From positions 1-64,000 of the forward strand of contig JAPOKC010000011.1 of NCBI GenBank assembly GCA_029977845.1: a stretch of DNA of 64,000 nucleotides, given 5' to 3'. Positions within the stretch are counted from its first letter, which is position 1, and each line of letters opens with the position of its first letter. The translations under genes and the position numbers were made by a program. Shown here piece after piece: positions 1-7,580 of the stretch. The notes beneath the pieces were generated by a model. The model had not been told where the DNA came from, did not search any database, and saw nothing but the letters and a program-made list of their open reading frames with translations. Origin of the DNA: Mycobacteriaceae bacterium. Its GTDB lineage: Bacteria; Actinomycetota; Actinomycetes; Mycobacteriales; Mycobacteriaceae.

Positions 1-849
1 CCCAACCCCGAAGAACCCGGCGCGATGGACCTTTCGCTCGCCGATGCCCGCAAGCAGGGCGCCGATGTGATCATCGCCAACGACCCCGACGCGGACCGCA
101 GCGCGGCCGGCATCCGCGCGGGCGAGGACTACCGGATGCTCACCGGGGATGAGGTCGGTGCACTGCTGGGATGGTGGATCGCCGAGCGGGGCAGGCGGTC
201 GGGATCACCGGCGCAGGGCGTCTACGCGCAGTCGATCGTCTCCGGGACCCTGCTGGAGCGCATCGCCCGTGACGCCGGACTCGGTTATGCCACCACGCTG
301 ACCGGATTCAAGTGGATCTCGAAGGTCCCGGATCTGCGGTTCGGCTACGAGGAGGCACTCGGGTACTGCTGCGATCCGACGGCGGTCAAGGACAAGGACG
401 GCATCACCGCATCGCTGCTGATGCTGGAGATGGTGGCCGCGCTCAAGAGTGAGGGCCGCGGGCCCCAGGATGTCCTGGACGATCTCGCCCGGAAGTTCGG
501 GCTGTACGCCACCAGCCAACTGTCGGTGCGGGTTTCGGATCTCTCTCTGATCTCCGATGCGATGGCTCGGCTGCGGTCGAGTCCACCCGCCTCCCTCGGC
601 GGCCGGACCGTGCAGAAACTCGACGATCTGGAGAAGGGTGTCGACGGACTTCCGCCGACCGACGGTCTGCGCTTCACCCTCGACGGCGCCCGGGTGATCA
701 TCCGTCCGAGCGGCACCGAGCCCAAGCTGAAGTGCTACCTGCAGGTGGTCGTCCCCGTCGAGCGCGATGACGTCGAAAAAGCCCGTGCCACAGCGCAATC
801 CGAACTCAACGCGCTGCGCTCCAGTGTCGCCGAGGTGCTGGCGCTCTAA
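1..849 (+). CDS. pmmB: Phosphomannomutase/phosphoglucomutase, C-terminal part (5' end outside window)
   Basis: Alpha-D-phosphohexomutase family enzyme that interconverts hexose 6- and 1-phosphates. The reading frame is open from base 1 (PNPEEPGAMD precedes the first ATG of the ORF track), so the gene starts upstream of the window. Family landmarks are visible in order: the metal-binding loop NDPDADR, the sugar-specificity loop GYEEALGY, and the C-terminal phosphate-binding loop RPSGTEPKLK. Active-site elements are intact after the missing N-terminus, which would carry the phosphoserine. It converges on the MFS gene with 14 nt between stops. Proximity to cdd resembles, from memory, the nucleoside-salvage neighbourhood of M. 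tuberculosis (upp, pmmB, deoD, cdd), which favours the pmmB assignment. Confidence 0.9.
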   Translation, partial: PNPEEPGAMDLSLADARKQGADVIIANDPDADRSAAGIRAGEDYRMLTGDEVGALLGWWIAERGRRSGSPAQGVYAQSIVSGTLLERIARDAGLGYATTLTGFKWISKVPDLRFGYEEALGYCCDPTAVKDKDGITASLLMLEMVAALKSEGRGPQDVLDDLARKFGLYATSQLSVRVSDLSLISDAMARLRSSPPASLGGRTVQKLDDLEKGVDGLPPTDGLRFTLDGARVIIRPSGTEPKLKCYLQVVVPVERDDVEKARATAQSELNALRSSVAEVLAL

Positions 850-863
850 CCCGATCAGGCCGC

Positions 864-2441
864 TCAGACTGCGGCGGCGTGTGTCACTTCGATGTGATCG
901 GGGGTGCGGCGCCGGCCGATGACCACCCAGGCGAAGATCGCCCCGGCCAGCGCGACCACGGCGAGCACCAGCATGGACAGCGTGATCGCGTCGGAAGAAG
1001 CGGCGACCACGGCGTGTTTGACCGCGTCGACCGAATCCTGCGGCAGGCCGGCCAGGGCGCCGTCGGCCCGTCCCATGTCGCCGTCCTGCACGGCGTCAGC
1101 GTACTGAGCCGCGACCTCGCGCAGCTCGGTCCGGGCGCCCAGTCCAGGGCCCACCTGGGAAGCGGTCAGCCCGCCGATGATCGAGGTGACCAGGCCGACT
1201 CCGAGTGCGGCGGGGATGTTGAACGTCATCTGCATCAGGCCCGAACCCATACCGGCCCGGTTGGCGTCGACCGCCGACATGCCCGCGGTATTACAGGCCG
1301 GCAGTGAGATACCCACGCCGATTCCCATCAGCAGCAACGGGATGACCATCTGAGCCAGCGATGTGTTCGGGCCGAAGAACAAGCCCATCCAGCCCAGCGC
1401 GACCGCCTGCATGAGCAATGCCACGGTGATCGGCAGGCCCGGGCCGACCTTGTCGACCCAGCGGCCGGCCGGCGGCTCGAACACCATGCAGATGCCGGTG
1501 GTGATCAGGATGACGTTGGCCGCCTTGCCGGGGCTGTAGCCCAGCACGTTGATGAAGTACAGCGATCCGATGAAGACCAGGAACGGGATGTAGACGAACC
1601 CGACGGCGCTCTCGGCGAAGAAGCCGCCGGAGAACAGCCGTTCCTTCCACAGCCCGAAATCCACCAACGGGTGGGTGATCCGGGTCTCGAACACACCGAA
1701 CACGCCCAGCAGGACGATGCCGGCGGCGATGGTTCCCCAGGTGCCGGGCGCGGTCCAACTCACCGAGGAGTTCTGCAGGCCGTAGGTGAGCAGGGTGATG
1801 CCGGTGGCCCCGAGTATCAGGCCTATCCAGTCGTACTTGCCGGTGGCTATCACGCTCTTGTATCCGCGAGTGGCCGCCAGCGTGATCGCGATGACCAGTC
1901 CGGTGAGCGGCAGTGCGACCCAGAAGACCCAGCGCCAACTCGCGATGTCCATCATCCAGGCGGCGAACAACGGGCCGAGCAGAAGGCCGAATCCGTGCGC
2001 GAATCCCCATACGCCGACGGCCAATCCGCGTTGTGCGAGCGGAAATGAGTTCACCACGATCGACAGCGTCGCCGGTGCCGAGATACCGATACCGATGCCC
2101 TGGATGGCCCGGCCACTGATCATCAGCGGACCGCCGACGGCGATGGCCGACATCAGCAGGCCGCCGCCGAAGATCAAGAAGCCCAGCACGATCATCTTGA
2201 CCTCGCCGACGAGATCACCCATTCGCCCGCCGGCGACCAGTGCGGCGCCGAAGGCCAGGCTGTAGGCGGTGATCGTCCAGGTCTGCGCCGACAGGCCCAG
2301 ACCGAGGTCCTCCTTGATGGTCGGCAGGGCCGGTCCGATCACCGTCGAGAACATCTGGGCGATCAGGGCGCCGAAGCCCATCGCGGCGAGGATCGCCCAC
2401 GCCGCCTTGGTGGCTTTCTCGCCGGGTGCGGTCGTTGTCAT
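864..2441 (-). CDS. MFS drug/solute exporter, DHA2 (14-TM) type
   Basis: Integral-membrane proton antiporter of about 525 residues. The first membrane span (AAMGFGALIAQMFSTVIGPALPTI) and the motif-A loop GGRMGDLVGEVKM match the EmrB/QacA-like drug:H+ antiporter subfamily. The ORF track starts 44 codons too early, inside cdd; the ATG reading MTTTAPGEK is preferred because it overlaps the cdd stop as ATGA, a 4-nt overlap typical of translational coupling. It is therefore the second gene of a cdd operon. Coupling to cytidine deaminase raises the possibility of nucleoside or base export, but nothing in the sequence proves a substrate. Confidence 0.88.
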   Translation of the reverse strand: MTTTAPGEKATKAAWAILAAMGFGALIAQMFSTVIGPALPTIKEDLGLGLSAQTWTITAYSLAFGAALVAGGRMGDLVGEVKMIVLGFLIFGGGLLMSAIAVGGPLMISGRAIQGIGIGISAPATLSIVVNSFPLAQRGLAVGVWGFAHGFGLLLGPLFAAWMMDIASWRWVFWVALPLTGLVIAITLAATRGYKSVIATGKYDWIGLILGATGITLLTYGLQNSSVSWTAPGTWGTIAAGIVLLGVFGVFETRITHPLVDFGLWKERLFSGGFFAESAVGFVYIPFLVFIGSLYFINVLGYSPGKAANVILITTGICMVFEPPAGRWVDKVGPGLPITVALLMQAVALGWMGLFFGPNTSLAQMVIPLLLMGIGVGISLPACNTAGMSAVDANRAGMGSGLMQMTFNIPAALGVGLVTSIIGGLTASQVGPGLGARTELREVAAQYADAVQDGDMGRADGALAGLPQDSVDAVKHAVVAASSDAITLSMLVLAVVALAGAIFAWVVIGRRRTPDHIEVTHAAAV

Positions 2442-2845
2442 GTGTCGGACTTCCTCTCCTCGAGGTCCCACGGGCCGAAAGCCTGGGGCAGGATCTGGGC
2501 CATGGTCTGGACGCCTTCGGGGGTCATGATCAGCAGTTCGGGTCCGCCGTGTTCGTAGAGCAGTTGCCGGCATCGGCCGCAGGGCATCAGCGCCTCACCG
2601 TGGCCGTCGACGCAGAAGGCGGCCATCAGACGGCCGCCGCCGGTGGCGTACAACGAGGACACCATCGAGCATTCGGCACACAGTGTCAGCCCGTAGGAGG
2701 CGTTCTCGACGTTGGCGCCCCACACCACCCGGCCGTCATCGACGAGTCCGGCGACACCGACCGGAAAGTGCGAGTAGGGGGAGTAGGAATGCTCTGCGGC
2801 GGAAATCGCCTGGCGGCGCAACGCCTCCCAGTCCACTTCGGACAT
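2438..2845 (-). CDS. cdd: Cytidine deaminase
   Basis: Converts cytidine and deoxycytidine to uridine and deoxyuridine in pyrimidine salvage. About 135 residues, the usual size of the tetrameric bacterial enzyme. The zinc site is complete: Cys plus catalytic Glu in CAECSMVSSL, and the two further Cys ligands in PCGRCRQLL. The ORF track joins this frame to a long spurious N-terminus. The real start is MSEVDWEALR, supported by an AGGAGGT Shine-Dalgarno nine bases upstream. The stop overlaps the start of the MFS gene. Confidence 0.95.
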   Translation of the reverse strand: MSEVDWEALRRQAISAAEHSYSPYSHFPVGVAGLVDDGRVVWGANVENASYGLTLCAECSMVSSLYATGGGRLMAAFCVDGHGEALMPCGRCRQLLYEHGGPELLIMTPEGVQTMAQILPQAFGPWDLEERKSDT

Positions 2846-2854
2846 CTCGTCCCG

Positions 2855-2861
2855 ACCTCCT
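2855..2861 (-). promoter_or_regulatory. Strong Shine-Dalgarno of cdd
   Basis: AGGAGGT on the minus strand, nine bases before the cdd ATG. It decides the start, ruling out the much longer open frame. Confidence 0.75.
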
Positions 2862-2873
2862 GTCGACCGCGCC

Positions 2874-2879
2874 AACGTA
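2874..2879 (-). promoter_or_regulatory. Putative -10 box of cdd
   Basis: TACGTT on the minus strand matches the mycobacterial TANNNT -10 consensus and would start transcription about 20 nt before the cdd ATG, leaving room for the AGGAGGT ribosome site. No clear -35 is visible. Confidence 0.4.
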
Positions 2880-3016
2880 GCACCGGCGGAGAGGGCGGGT
2901 GGGCGAAAACCGCGCGGCCGTCTGCGATCCCAGGTGTGACCAAACGTGGGGGCTAAGTACGCACAAACGCCCGAAACCGTGCACAAGACCCACGCTCGGT
3001 GCGGGGTGGCCTGGCC

Positions 3017-3022
3017 TAGCAT
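3017..3022 (+). promoter_or_regulatory. Putative -10 box giving a leaderless transcript
   Basis: TAGCAT (TANNNT type) ends six bases before the GTG start of the cytochrome b/molybdopterin oxidoreductase. There is no properly spaced Shine-Dalgarno, so a leaderless mRNA is the simplest reading. Confidence 0.5.
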
Positions 3023-3028
3023 CGAGGG

Positions 3029-4804
3029 GTGTTCCCAGGGCGCCAGGACCCGCTGGAGAAATCGCTGCTGCCCTATTCCAACCAGGGGACGCATGAGGGA
3101 CCCATCATCGTCGAGGACTGGGCCGGGGGTATCGCACCGGTTAGGGCCGAACTGCCGTCGGTGCGCATCGGCAGGCGGTGGTTCTCCAGCCTGTGGCTGA
3201 TCCCGATCGGGATCGCTGCTCTGGTGGTGTCCATCGCGGTGGTGCGCGAGCTGGCGACCCAGCAGTGGTTCCACGAGTTCATCACCCGCTACCCGGGCAC
3301 CTCCACGCAGTACGTCGAACCGGTCACCGGAGGGTTTCCCTGGTGGCTGCGCTGGCAGCACTTCCTGAACCTGCTGTTCATGATGTTCATCATCCGGGCC
3401 GGCATCCAGATACTGGCCGACCATCCGCGGCTGTACTTCAACGCCGGCAGTAGGCCTGACACCGAATGGTTGCGGTTGCGCGGTGCGGTCCCACCCGATC
3501 GCCGGGACTGCAATGACGCCGACGCGGTGTGGACCGCCAAGGAGGACTCGGTCGCGCTGCCCAGGCATCTGGGCCTGCCGGGATTTCGGCACTCGATCGG
3601 ACTCGCCCGATGGTGGCACTTCAGCTTCGATCTGCTCTGGCTGATCAACGGGGTGCTGTTCTACATACTGCTGTTCAGCACAGGGGAGTGGAAGCGACTG
3701 ATTCCCAACTCTTTTGACGTCTTTCCCAACGCGCTGTCGACGGCGTTGCAGTACCTCTCACTGCAACTGCCGGAGAACGCCGGCTTCAGTTCCTATAACG
3801 CGTTGCAACTGCTGGCGTACTTCATCACCGTGTTCATCGCCGCGCCGGTGGCCCTGGTGAGCGGACTTCTGCAGGCGCCGTCGATCGCGGGCCGGTTCGG
3901 CACCGGCGCAGGCCTGCTGAATCGTCAGGTGGCCCGGACGGTCCACTTCGGTGTGCTGATCTGGATGCTGGTCTTCATCGCCGTTCACACCCTGATGATC
4001 TTCGTGACCGGATTCGTCCGGAACGTCAACCACATCACGTTGGGTACCGACACCAGGTCCTGGACCGGCGTCGCGCTGTACCTCGCCTGGACGGGTGTCG
4101 TCGCGGTCTTCTGGTTCGCCGCGTCGCCGGTGACCACCAGGCATCCCCGCGCGATCCAGAAGGCGGGCCGGTTCGTCATCGGATGGTTCAAGGGACTGTT
4201 GGAGAACACCAACCCGACTGCGACGTACTCCGAGTCGGATATCTCACCGTATTTCTGGCCCAACGGCGAGCGCCCGCACTCGGATGCCTACGAACGGCTC
4301 AAGGCCGGCGGCTGGGCCGGCTACGCACTGCGGGTCGATGGCCTGGTCGCCAATCCCGTCGAGATCAGTTACTCGGAACTGCTTGCCATGCCCAAACAGG
4401 AACAGATCACCCAGCACTTCTGCATCCAGGGCTGGTCCGGCATCGCCAAGTGGGGCGGAGTTCCGATGCGGCACATCTGTGATCTCGTCGCACCGGCGGC
4501 CGAGGCCAAATGGGTGGTGTTCTACTCGTTCGCCGATGGTCCGGTGGGTGGGCGCTACTACGACTGCCATCCGATCGAGAGCATGTACCACGATCTGACG
4601 ATCCTGGCCTACGAGATGAACGGCGCACCGCTCAACGAGTCGCACGGAGCGCCGCTGCGCCTTCGCGACGAGGTCGAACTCGGCTTCAAACAGGTGAAGT
4701 GGATCGAGGCGATCGAATTCGTGGAGTCATTCGAGACCCTCGGCGCCGGACAGGGCGGCTACAACGAGGATCAGGAGTTCTACGGCTACCGGATGCCGAT
4801 CTAG
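3029..4804 (+). CDS. Cytochrome b561-like membrane domain fused to sulfite-oxidase-fold molybdopterin oxidoreductase
   Basis: A 591-residue protein with two modules. Residues about 50-385 form a multi-span membrane domain with histidines placed like b-type haem ligands (WQHFLN, WWHFSFD, TVHFGVL, AVHTLMI), resembling the cytochrome b subunits of hydrogenases or formate dehydrogenases. Residues about 410-591 are a sulfite-oxidase/MsrP-type molybdopterin domain; HFCIQGWSG supplies the likely Mo-ligating Cys465. Family knowledge suggests electrons pass between the quinone pool and an oxidised or reduced substrate at the Mo site, but the substrate cannot be read. GTG start chosen from the leaderless promoter. 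Its stop shares a CTAG with the stop of the convergent secreted protein. Confidence 0.85.
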   Translation: MFPGRQDPLEKSLLPYSNQGTHEGPIIVEDWAGGIAPVRAELPSVRIGRRWFSSLWLIPIGIAALVVSIAVVRELATQQWFHEFITRYPGTSTQYVEPVTGGFPWWLRWQHFLNLLFMMFIIRAGIQILADHPRLYFNAGSRPDTEWLRLRGAVPPDRRDCNDADAVWTAKEDSVALPRHLGLPGFRHSIGLARWWHFSFDLLWLINGVLFYILLFSTGEWKRLIPNSFDVFPNALSTALQYLSLQLPENAGFSSYNALQLLAYFITVFIAAPVALVSGLLQAPSIAGRFGTGAGLLNRQVARTVHFGVLIWMLVFIAVHTLMIFVTGFVRNVNHITLGTDTRSWTGVALYLAWTGVVAVFWFAASPVTTRHPRAIQKAGRFVIGWFKGLLENTNPTATYSESDISPYFWPNGERPHSDAYERLKAGGWAGYALRVDGLVANPVEISYSELLAMPKQEQITQHFCIQGWSGIAKWGGVPMRHICDLVAPAAEAKWVVFYSFADGPVGGRYYDCHPIESMYHDLTILAYEMNGAPLNESHGAPLRLRDEVELGFKQVKWIEAIEFVESFETLGAGQGGYNEDQEFYGYRMPI

Positions 4805-5298
4805 GGAGTTGAGGGCACCGCGGTCAGCGGAATGTAGACGGTGCCCTGGCATGCGCCGCTACCGATATTGGTCGCGAACATCCCCTTGAGCGAGCCGTCG
4901 GGCTGCGGGGTGTAGGTGGTCACCGAGCTGGCCGCATCGAAGGTGATGGTGCCGTCGCCCAGCGGGCAGTCCCACCGCCAGCCGCTGGTCTTAGACCACT
5001 CGGTGCCGTTCCAATCGAAGGTCGTCTTCTGCGTGACGTTCTGCTTCGGGGCCGGGCCGTCGAGCACGGAAGCCACGCAGGTGCCCGAGGAGCAGTCCGT
5101 CCCGAACTTGTACCAGGCGGTATAGGGCTGTTCGGACTGTTTGGCGGCCACGCTGGTACCCGACTTCTGGTCGGTGTGGAAGGTGATCTTGTACCAGCCG
5201 GCCCAGTTGGGCGCCGGGTCAGCCGAAGCCGCCGGAGCGACCGCCAACGCGGCCGCGGAGACAGCGAAGGCTAGCGACAGACGACCTACCCTGCGCAC
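4801..5298 (-). CDS. Secreted protein of unknown function, 165 aa
   Basis: A typical Sec signal peptide (MRRVGRLSLAF, hydrophobic core, ASA-DPAP cleavage region) precedes a mature domain rich in Trp and Thr with four Cys (CSSGTC, WDCPLG, GACQGT), consistent with two disulfides in an exported beta-rich domain. No named function recognised. The GTG start overlaps the stop of the upstream small secreted gene as TAGTG, so the two are probably translated together. Terminal codons converge with the molybdopterin oxidoreductase. Confidence 0.75.
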   Translation of the reverse strand: MRRVGRLSLAFAVSAAALAVAPAASADPAPNWAGWYKITFHTDQKSGTSVAAKQSEQPYTAWYKFGTDCSSGTCVASVLDGPAPKQNVTQKTTFDWNGTEWSKTSGWRWDCPLGDGTITFDAASSVTTYTPQPDGSLKGMFATNIGSGACQGTVYIPLTAVPSTP

Positions 5299-5531
5299 TA
5301 GCGGTACTGCGGCCAGTGGAACGTCGACCCCTTGGTGTAGGCGCCCTGGTTGTTGTCCTCGTCCATGGTGCCCTGGATGGCCGGAACCATATCGCCCATG
5401 GTGCCGTCCATGTCGACGTAACCTCCGGAACCCCCGTTCGTCTGCGGGTCTGCCGCGGCGACGGCGGCGCCACCCACACCCAGAGCGGCCAGAGCAGCGG
5501 AAACTACGACAAAACGTCCGATTTTCGACAT
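5298..5531 (-). CDS. Small secreted protein, 77 aa, unknown function
   Basis: Begins MSKIGRFVVVSAALAAL, a signal peptide with a likely AAA-DPQT cleavage site, leaving a mature peptide of about 50 residues rich in Gly, Asp and Met (GGSGGYVDMDGTMGDM). No family recognised. The ATG lies six bases after a TAAAAT -10 element, so the transcript is probably leaderless. Its TAG stop overlaps the GTG of the next gene by one base, linking it to the 165-residue secreted protein in a two-gene export unit. Confidence 0.7.
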   Translation of the reverse strand: MSKIGRFVVVSAALAALGVGGAAVAAADPQTNGGSGGYVDMDGTMGDMVPAIQGTMDEDNNQGAYTKGSTFHWPQYR

Positions 5532-5537
5532 GGCTCT

Positions 5538-5543
5538 ATTTTA
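5538..5543 (-). promoter_or_regulatory. Putative -10 box of the small secreted-protein operon
   Basis: TAAAAT on the minus strand ends six bases before the ATG of the 77-aa protein; leaderless geometry. Confidence 0.5.
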
Positions 5544-5580
5544 CGCGGGGATCCGACGCCCGTCGAACGCGCGACGTTTC

Positions 5581-5853
5581 CTACCTCACACACACGCCGT
5601 TGACGACGCGTGAGCATGATCCACCGGGCTGGGTCGGATCAATGGTCGGCGAGAACGAGCTGGGGCCGCCGGCCGACTTCTCGGTGGGTGAAACGGAGGG
5701 TGAGCTGGATGCCGGCGCTGACGACGGTGTGGAGGTGGTCTTCGGTCCCTCCTTGGTGTCGCTTCCGCAACCGGCGGTCAGCGCACCCATCGCGACGATC
5801 GCCGAGCCGCCCACCAGGAGCGTCACCCGACGAACCAACCGACTTGAAGCCAT
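5581..5853 (-). CDS. Putative lipoprotein, about 90 aa
   Basis: The N-terminus is a lipoprotein signal: basic residues (MASSRLVRR), a hydrophobic stretch and the lipobox LTAGC, so the mature protein would be acylated on Cys and anchored to the outer face of the membrane. The rest is a Ser/Thr/Pro-rich linker ending in a short CSRVVNGVCVR tail with two Cys. No enzymatic domain. The second ATG is chosen because GGGGA sits five bases upstream; the ORF track uses an ATG four codons earlier without a ribosome site. Confidence 0.7.
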   Translation of the reverse strand: MASSRLVRRVTLLVGGSAIVAMGALTAGCGSDTKEGPKTTSTPSSAPASSSPSVSPTEKSAGGPSSFSPTIDPTQPGGSCSRVVNGVCVR

Positions 5854-5874
5854 GACTGTCCCCATCTGTGCAGA

Positions 5875-5893
5875 GGCCCGGTAACCCCGGGCC
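5875..5893 (-). other. Short GC hairpin in the 5' leader of the lipoprotein gene
   Basis: GGCCCGG, a five-base loop, then CCGGGCC: a perfect 7-bp stem between the CDGSH gene and the lipoprotein gene. A TACACT -10 candidate at 5903-5908 would put the transcript 5' end at about 5896, so the hairpin would be the first element of the lipoprotein mRNA. It could instead terminate the CDGSH transcript, though no T-tract follows. Confidence 0.4.
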
Positions 5894-5902
5894 GATCTCC
5901 TC

Positions 5903-5908
5903 AGTGTA
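5903..5908 (-). promoter_or_regulatory. Putative -10 box of the lipoprotein gene
   Basis: TACACT on the minus strand (TANNNT type), giving a leader of roughly 40 nt that begins with the GGCCCGG hairpin. Confidence 0.35.
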
Positions 5909-5920
5909 GTACCGGGGAGG

Positions 5921-5932
5921 CCCTGATCAGGG
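5921..5932. repeat. Perfect palindrome CCCTGATCAGGG, copy 1
   Basis: A 12-bp perfect palindrome spanning the stop codon of the CDGSH gene. An identical copy lies 101 bp away inside the same gene. Confidence 0.6.
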
Positions 5933-6133
5933 GGCGGTGAAGCCTTCCTTCTTGTGCGCTCCGTCGCAGAACGGCTTCTTGGCCGAGTGCCCGCACCGGC
6001 ACAGATAGCTCTTGTCGGTCTCCCTGATCAGGGTGCCGTCGGCGGCGAGGACCTCGACGTCGCCGGTCACCTCAAGAGGGCCGTCGGTGAGTGCGGTGAT
6101 GGTGACTTGGGATTTGCCTGGGGAATCGCTCAT
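5927..6133 (-). CDS. CDGSH iron-sulfur protein (mitoNEET-like)
   Basis: A 68-residue protein whose C-terminal half carries the complete 2Fe-2S signature CRCGHSAKKPFCDGAH (three Cys and one His ligand). Such small proteins are thought to transfer electrons or clusters, but no partner is evident here. Length matches single-domain bacterial CDGSH proteins. It sits alone between the purine-permease operon and the lipoprotein gene on the same strand. Confidence 0.9.
   Translation of the reverse strand: MSDSPGKSQVTITALTDGPLEVTGDVEVLAADGTLIRETDKSYLCRCGHSAKKPFCDGAHKKEGFTAP
6022..6033. repeat. Perfect palindrome CCCTGATCAGGG, copy 2
   Basis: Second identical 12-bp palindrome, inside the CDGSH coding sequence (encoding part of GTLIRE). 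Confidence 0.6.
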
Positions 6134-6167
6134 GGGGACATTGTGCCGGTTGGTCGTTCCGGGGTCC

Positions 6168-7580
6168 TCACAGCCCCAGCAGCGACTCTATTCCGCCACG
6201 GGCGAAATAGAGCAGGAATCCGGCGGCGACCATCCACAGCAGGGCACTGATCTCCCGTGCCTTGCCGGCCGCCGATCGCAGCACCACCCAGGCGATGAAC
6301 CCGGCCCCGATCCCGTTGGCGATCGAATAGGTCATCGGCATAACGGCCACGGTCAGCACGACCGGCAGGGTCACCGCGAAGTCGGTGAGTTCGATGTGGC
6401 GAAGGTGCGACATCATCATCGCCCCGACGATCACCAGTGCGGCGGCAGCGACCTCGGTGGGCACGATCGAGGCCAGCGGTCCGACGAACATGGCGGCCAG
6501 GAACAGCGTGCCGGTGACGATGTTGGCCAGGCCCGTTCGGGCACCCTCCTCGATACCCGAACCCGATTCGATGAACACCGTGTTGGAGGACGCGGAGGTG
6601 GCGCCGCCGGCCACCGCTCCGACACCTTCGACGATGAGAGCGGCCGGCAACCGCGGGAACGTTCCCTGCGCATCGGCGAGTCCGGCTTCCCGGGACAGTC
6701 CGGTGAACGTGCCCAATGCGTCGAAGAAGTTCGCGAACACCAGGGTGAACACCAGCATGGTGGCGGCCAGGGAGCCGATCCGGTCGAAACTGCCGAAGCT
6801 GAACGCGCCGACCAGTGACAGGTCCGGTATCGCGAAGGGGGAGCCGGACAGCTTCGGTACGGCCAGTGTCCAACCGCCGGGATGGTCGACCGCGGAGCCG
6901 AGATGCCAGACCGATTCGGCGATCACCGCCAGTACGGTGCCGGCGACGAGTCCGATCAGGATTCCGCCGCGAACCCGGCGGGCCAGCAGGACCCCGGTCA
7001 GCAGCAGGGTCACCACGAAGATCAGGGTCGGAGTGGTGGTGATCGAACCGTTGCCGCCGGTTCCGAGTCCGACCGGAGGCGCGGGCCGTCCGGTTGAGGA
7101 GACGAACCCCGAGTCGACGAGTCCGATGAACAGGATGAACAGGCCGATCCCGGCGGTGATGGCGATCTTGAGTTGCATGGGCACCGCGTCGAAGATCAGC
7201 TTGCGAAGGCCCGAAACCGCCAGCGCGACGATGACGAGGCCGTTGATCACGACCAGACCCATCGCCTCCGGCCAGGTGACAGTGCCCACGACCGAGGCCG
7301 CCAGGAATGAGTTGATTCCCAGCCCGGCGGCGAAGGCGAACGGCAAACGGGCGATGGCGCCGAAGAGAATGGTCATCACCCCGGCGGTCAGGGCGGTGAC
7401 CGACGAAACCTGTCCGAAGGAAAGCTGATGTCCGGCAACATCTTTGGTGCCCGAGAGGATGATCGGGTTGAGCACCAGGATGTAGGCCATCGTGATGAAC
7501 GTGACCAGTCCGCCGCGGATCTCGGCGCCCGGTGTCGATCCGCGGGCACTGATCTCGAAGAAACGATCCAGGTGGGTCAT
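6168..7580 (-). CDS. Purine (adenine/guanine/hypoxanthine) permease, AzgA-like NCS2 family
   Basis: A 470-residue membrane protein with the family N-terminal segment EIRGGLVTFITMAYILVLNP, typical of the AzgA/AdeP/GhxP branch of nucleobase:cation symporters, followed by about a dozen hydrophobic segments. Role inferred from family: uptake of purine bases. Its ATG overlaps the stop of the MgtC/DUF4010 gene as ATGA, so it is the third gene of a glpF-like, mgtC-like, azgA-like operon. Confidence 0.87.
   Translation of the reverse strand: MTHLDRFFEISARGSTPGAEIRGGLVTFITMAYILVLNPIILSGTKDVAGHQLSFGQVSSVTALTAGVMTILFGAIARLPFAFAAGLGINSFLAASVVGTVTWPEAMGLVVINGLVIVALAVSGLRKLIFDAVPMQLKIAITAGIGLFILFIGLVDSGFVSSTGRPAPPVGLGTGGNGSITTTPTLIFVVTLLLTGVLLARRVRGGILIGLVAGTVLAVIAESVWHLGSAVDHPGGWTLAVPKLSGSPFAIPDLSLVGAFSFGSFDRIGSLAATMLVFTLVFANFFDALGTFTGLSREAGLADAQGTFPRLPAALIVEGVGAVAGGATSASSNTVFIESGSGIEEGARTGLANIVTGTLFLAAMFVGPLASIVPTEVAAAALVIVGAMMMSHLRHIELTDFAVTLPVVLTVAVMPMTYSIANGIGAGFIAWVVLRSAAGKAREISALLWMVAAGFLLYFARGGIESLLGL

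Noticed and set aside
849-864. Terminator between pmmB and the MFS gene
   Set aside because: Only 14 bases separate the convergent stops and no hairpin is visible.
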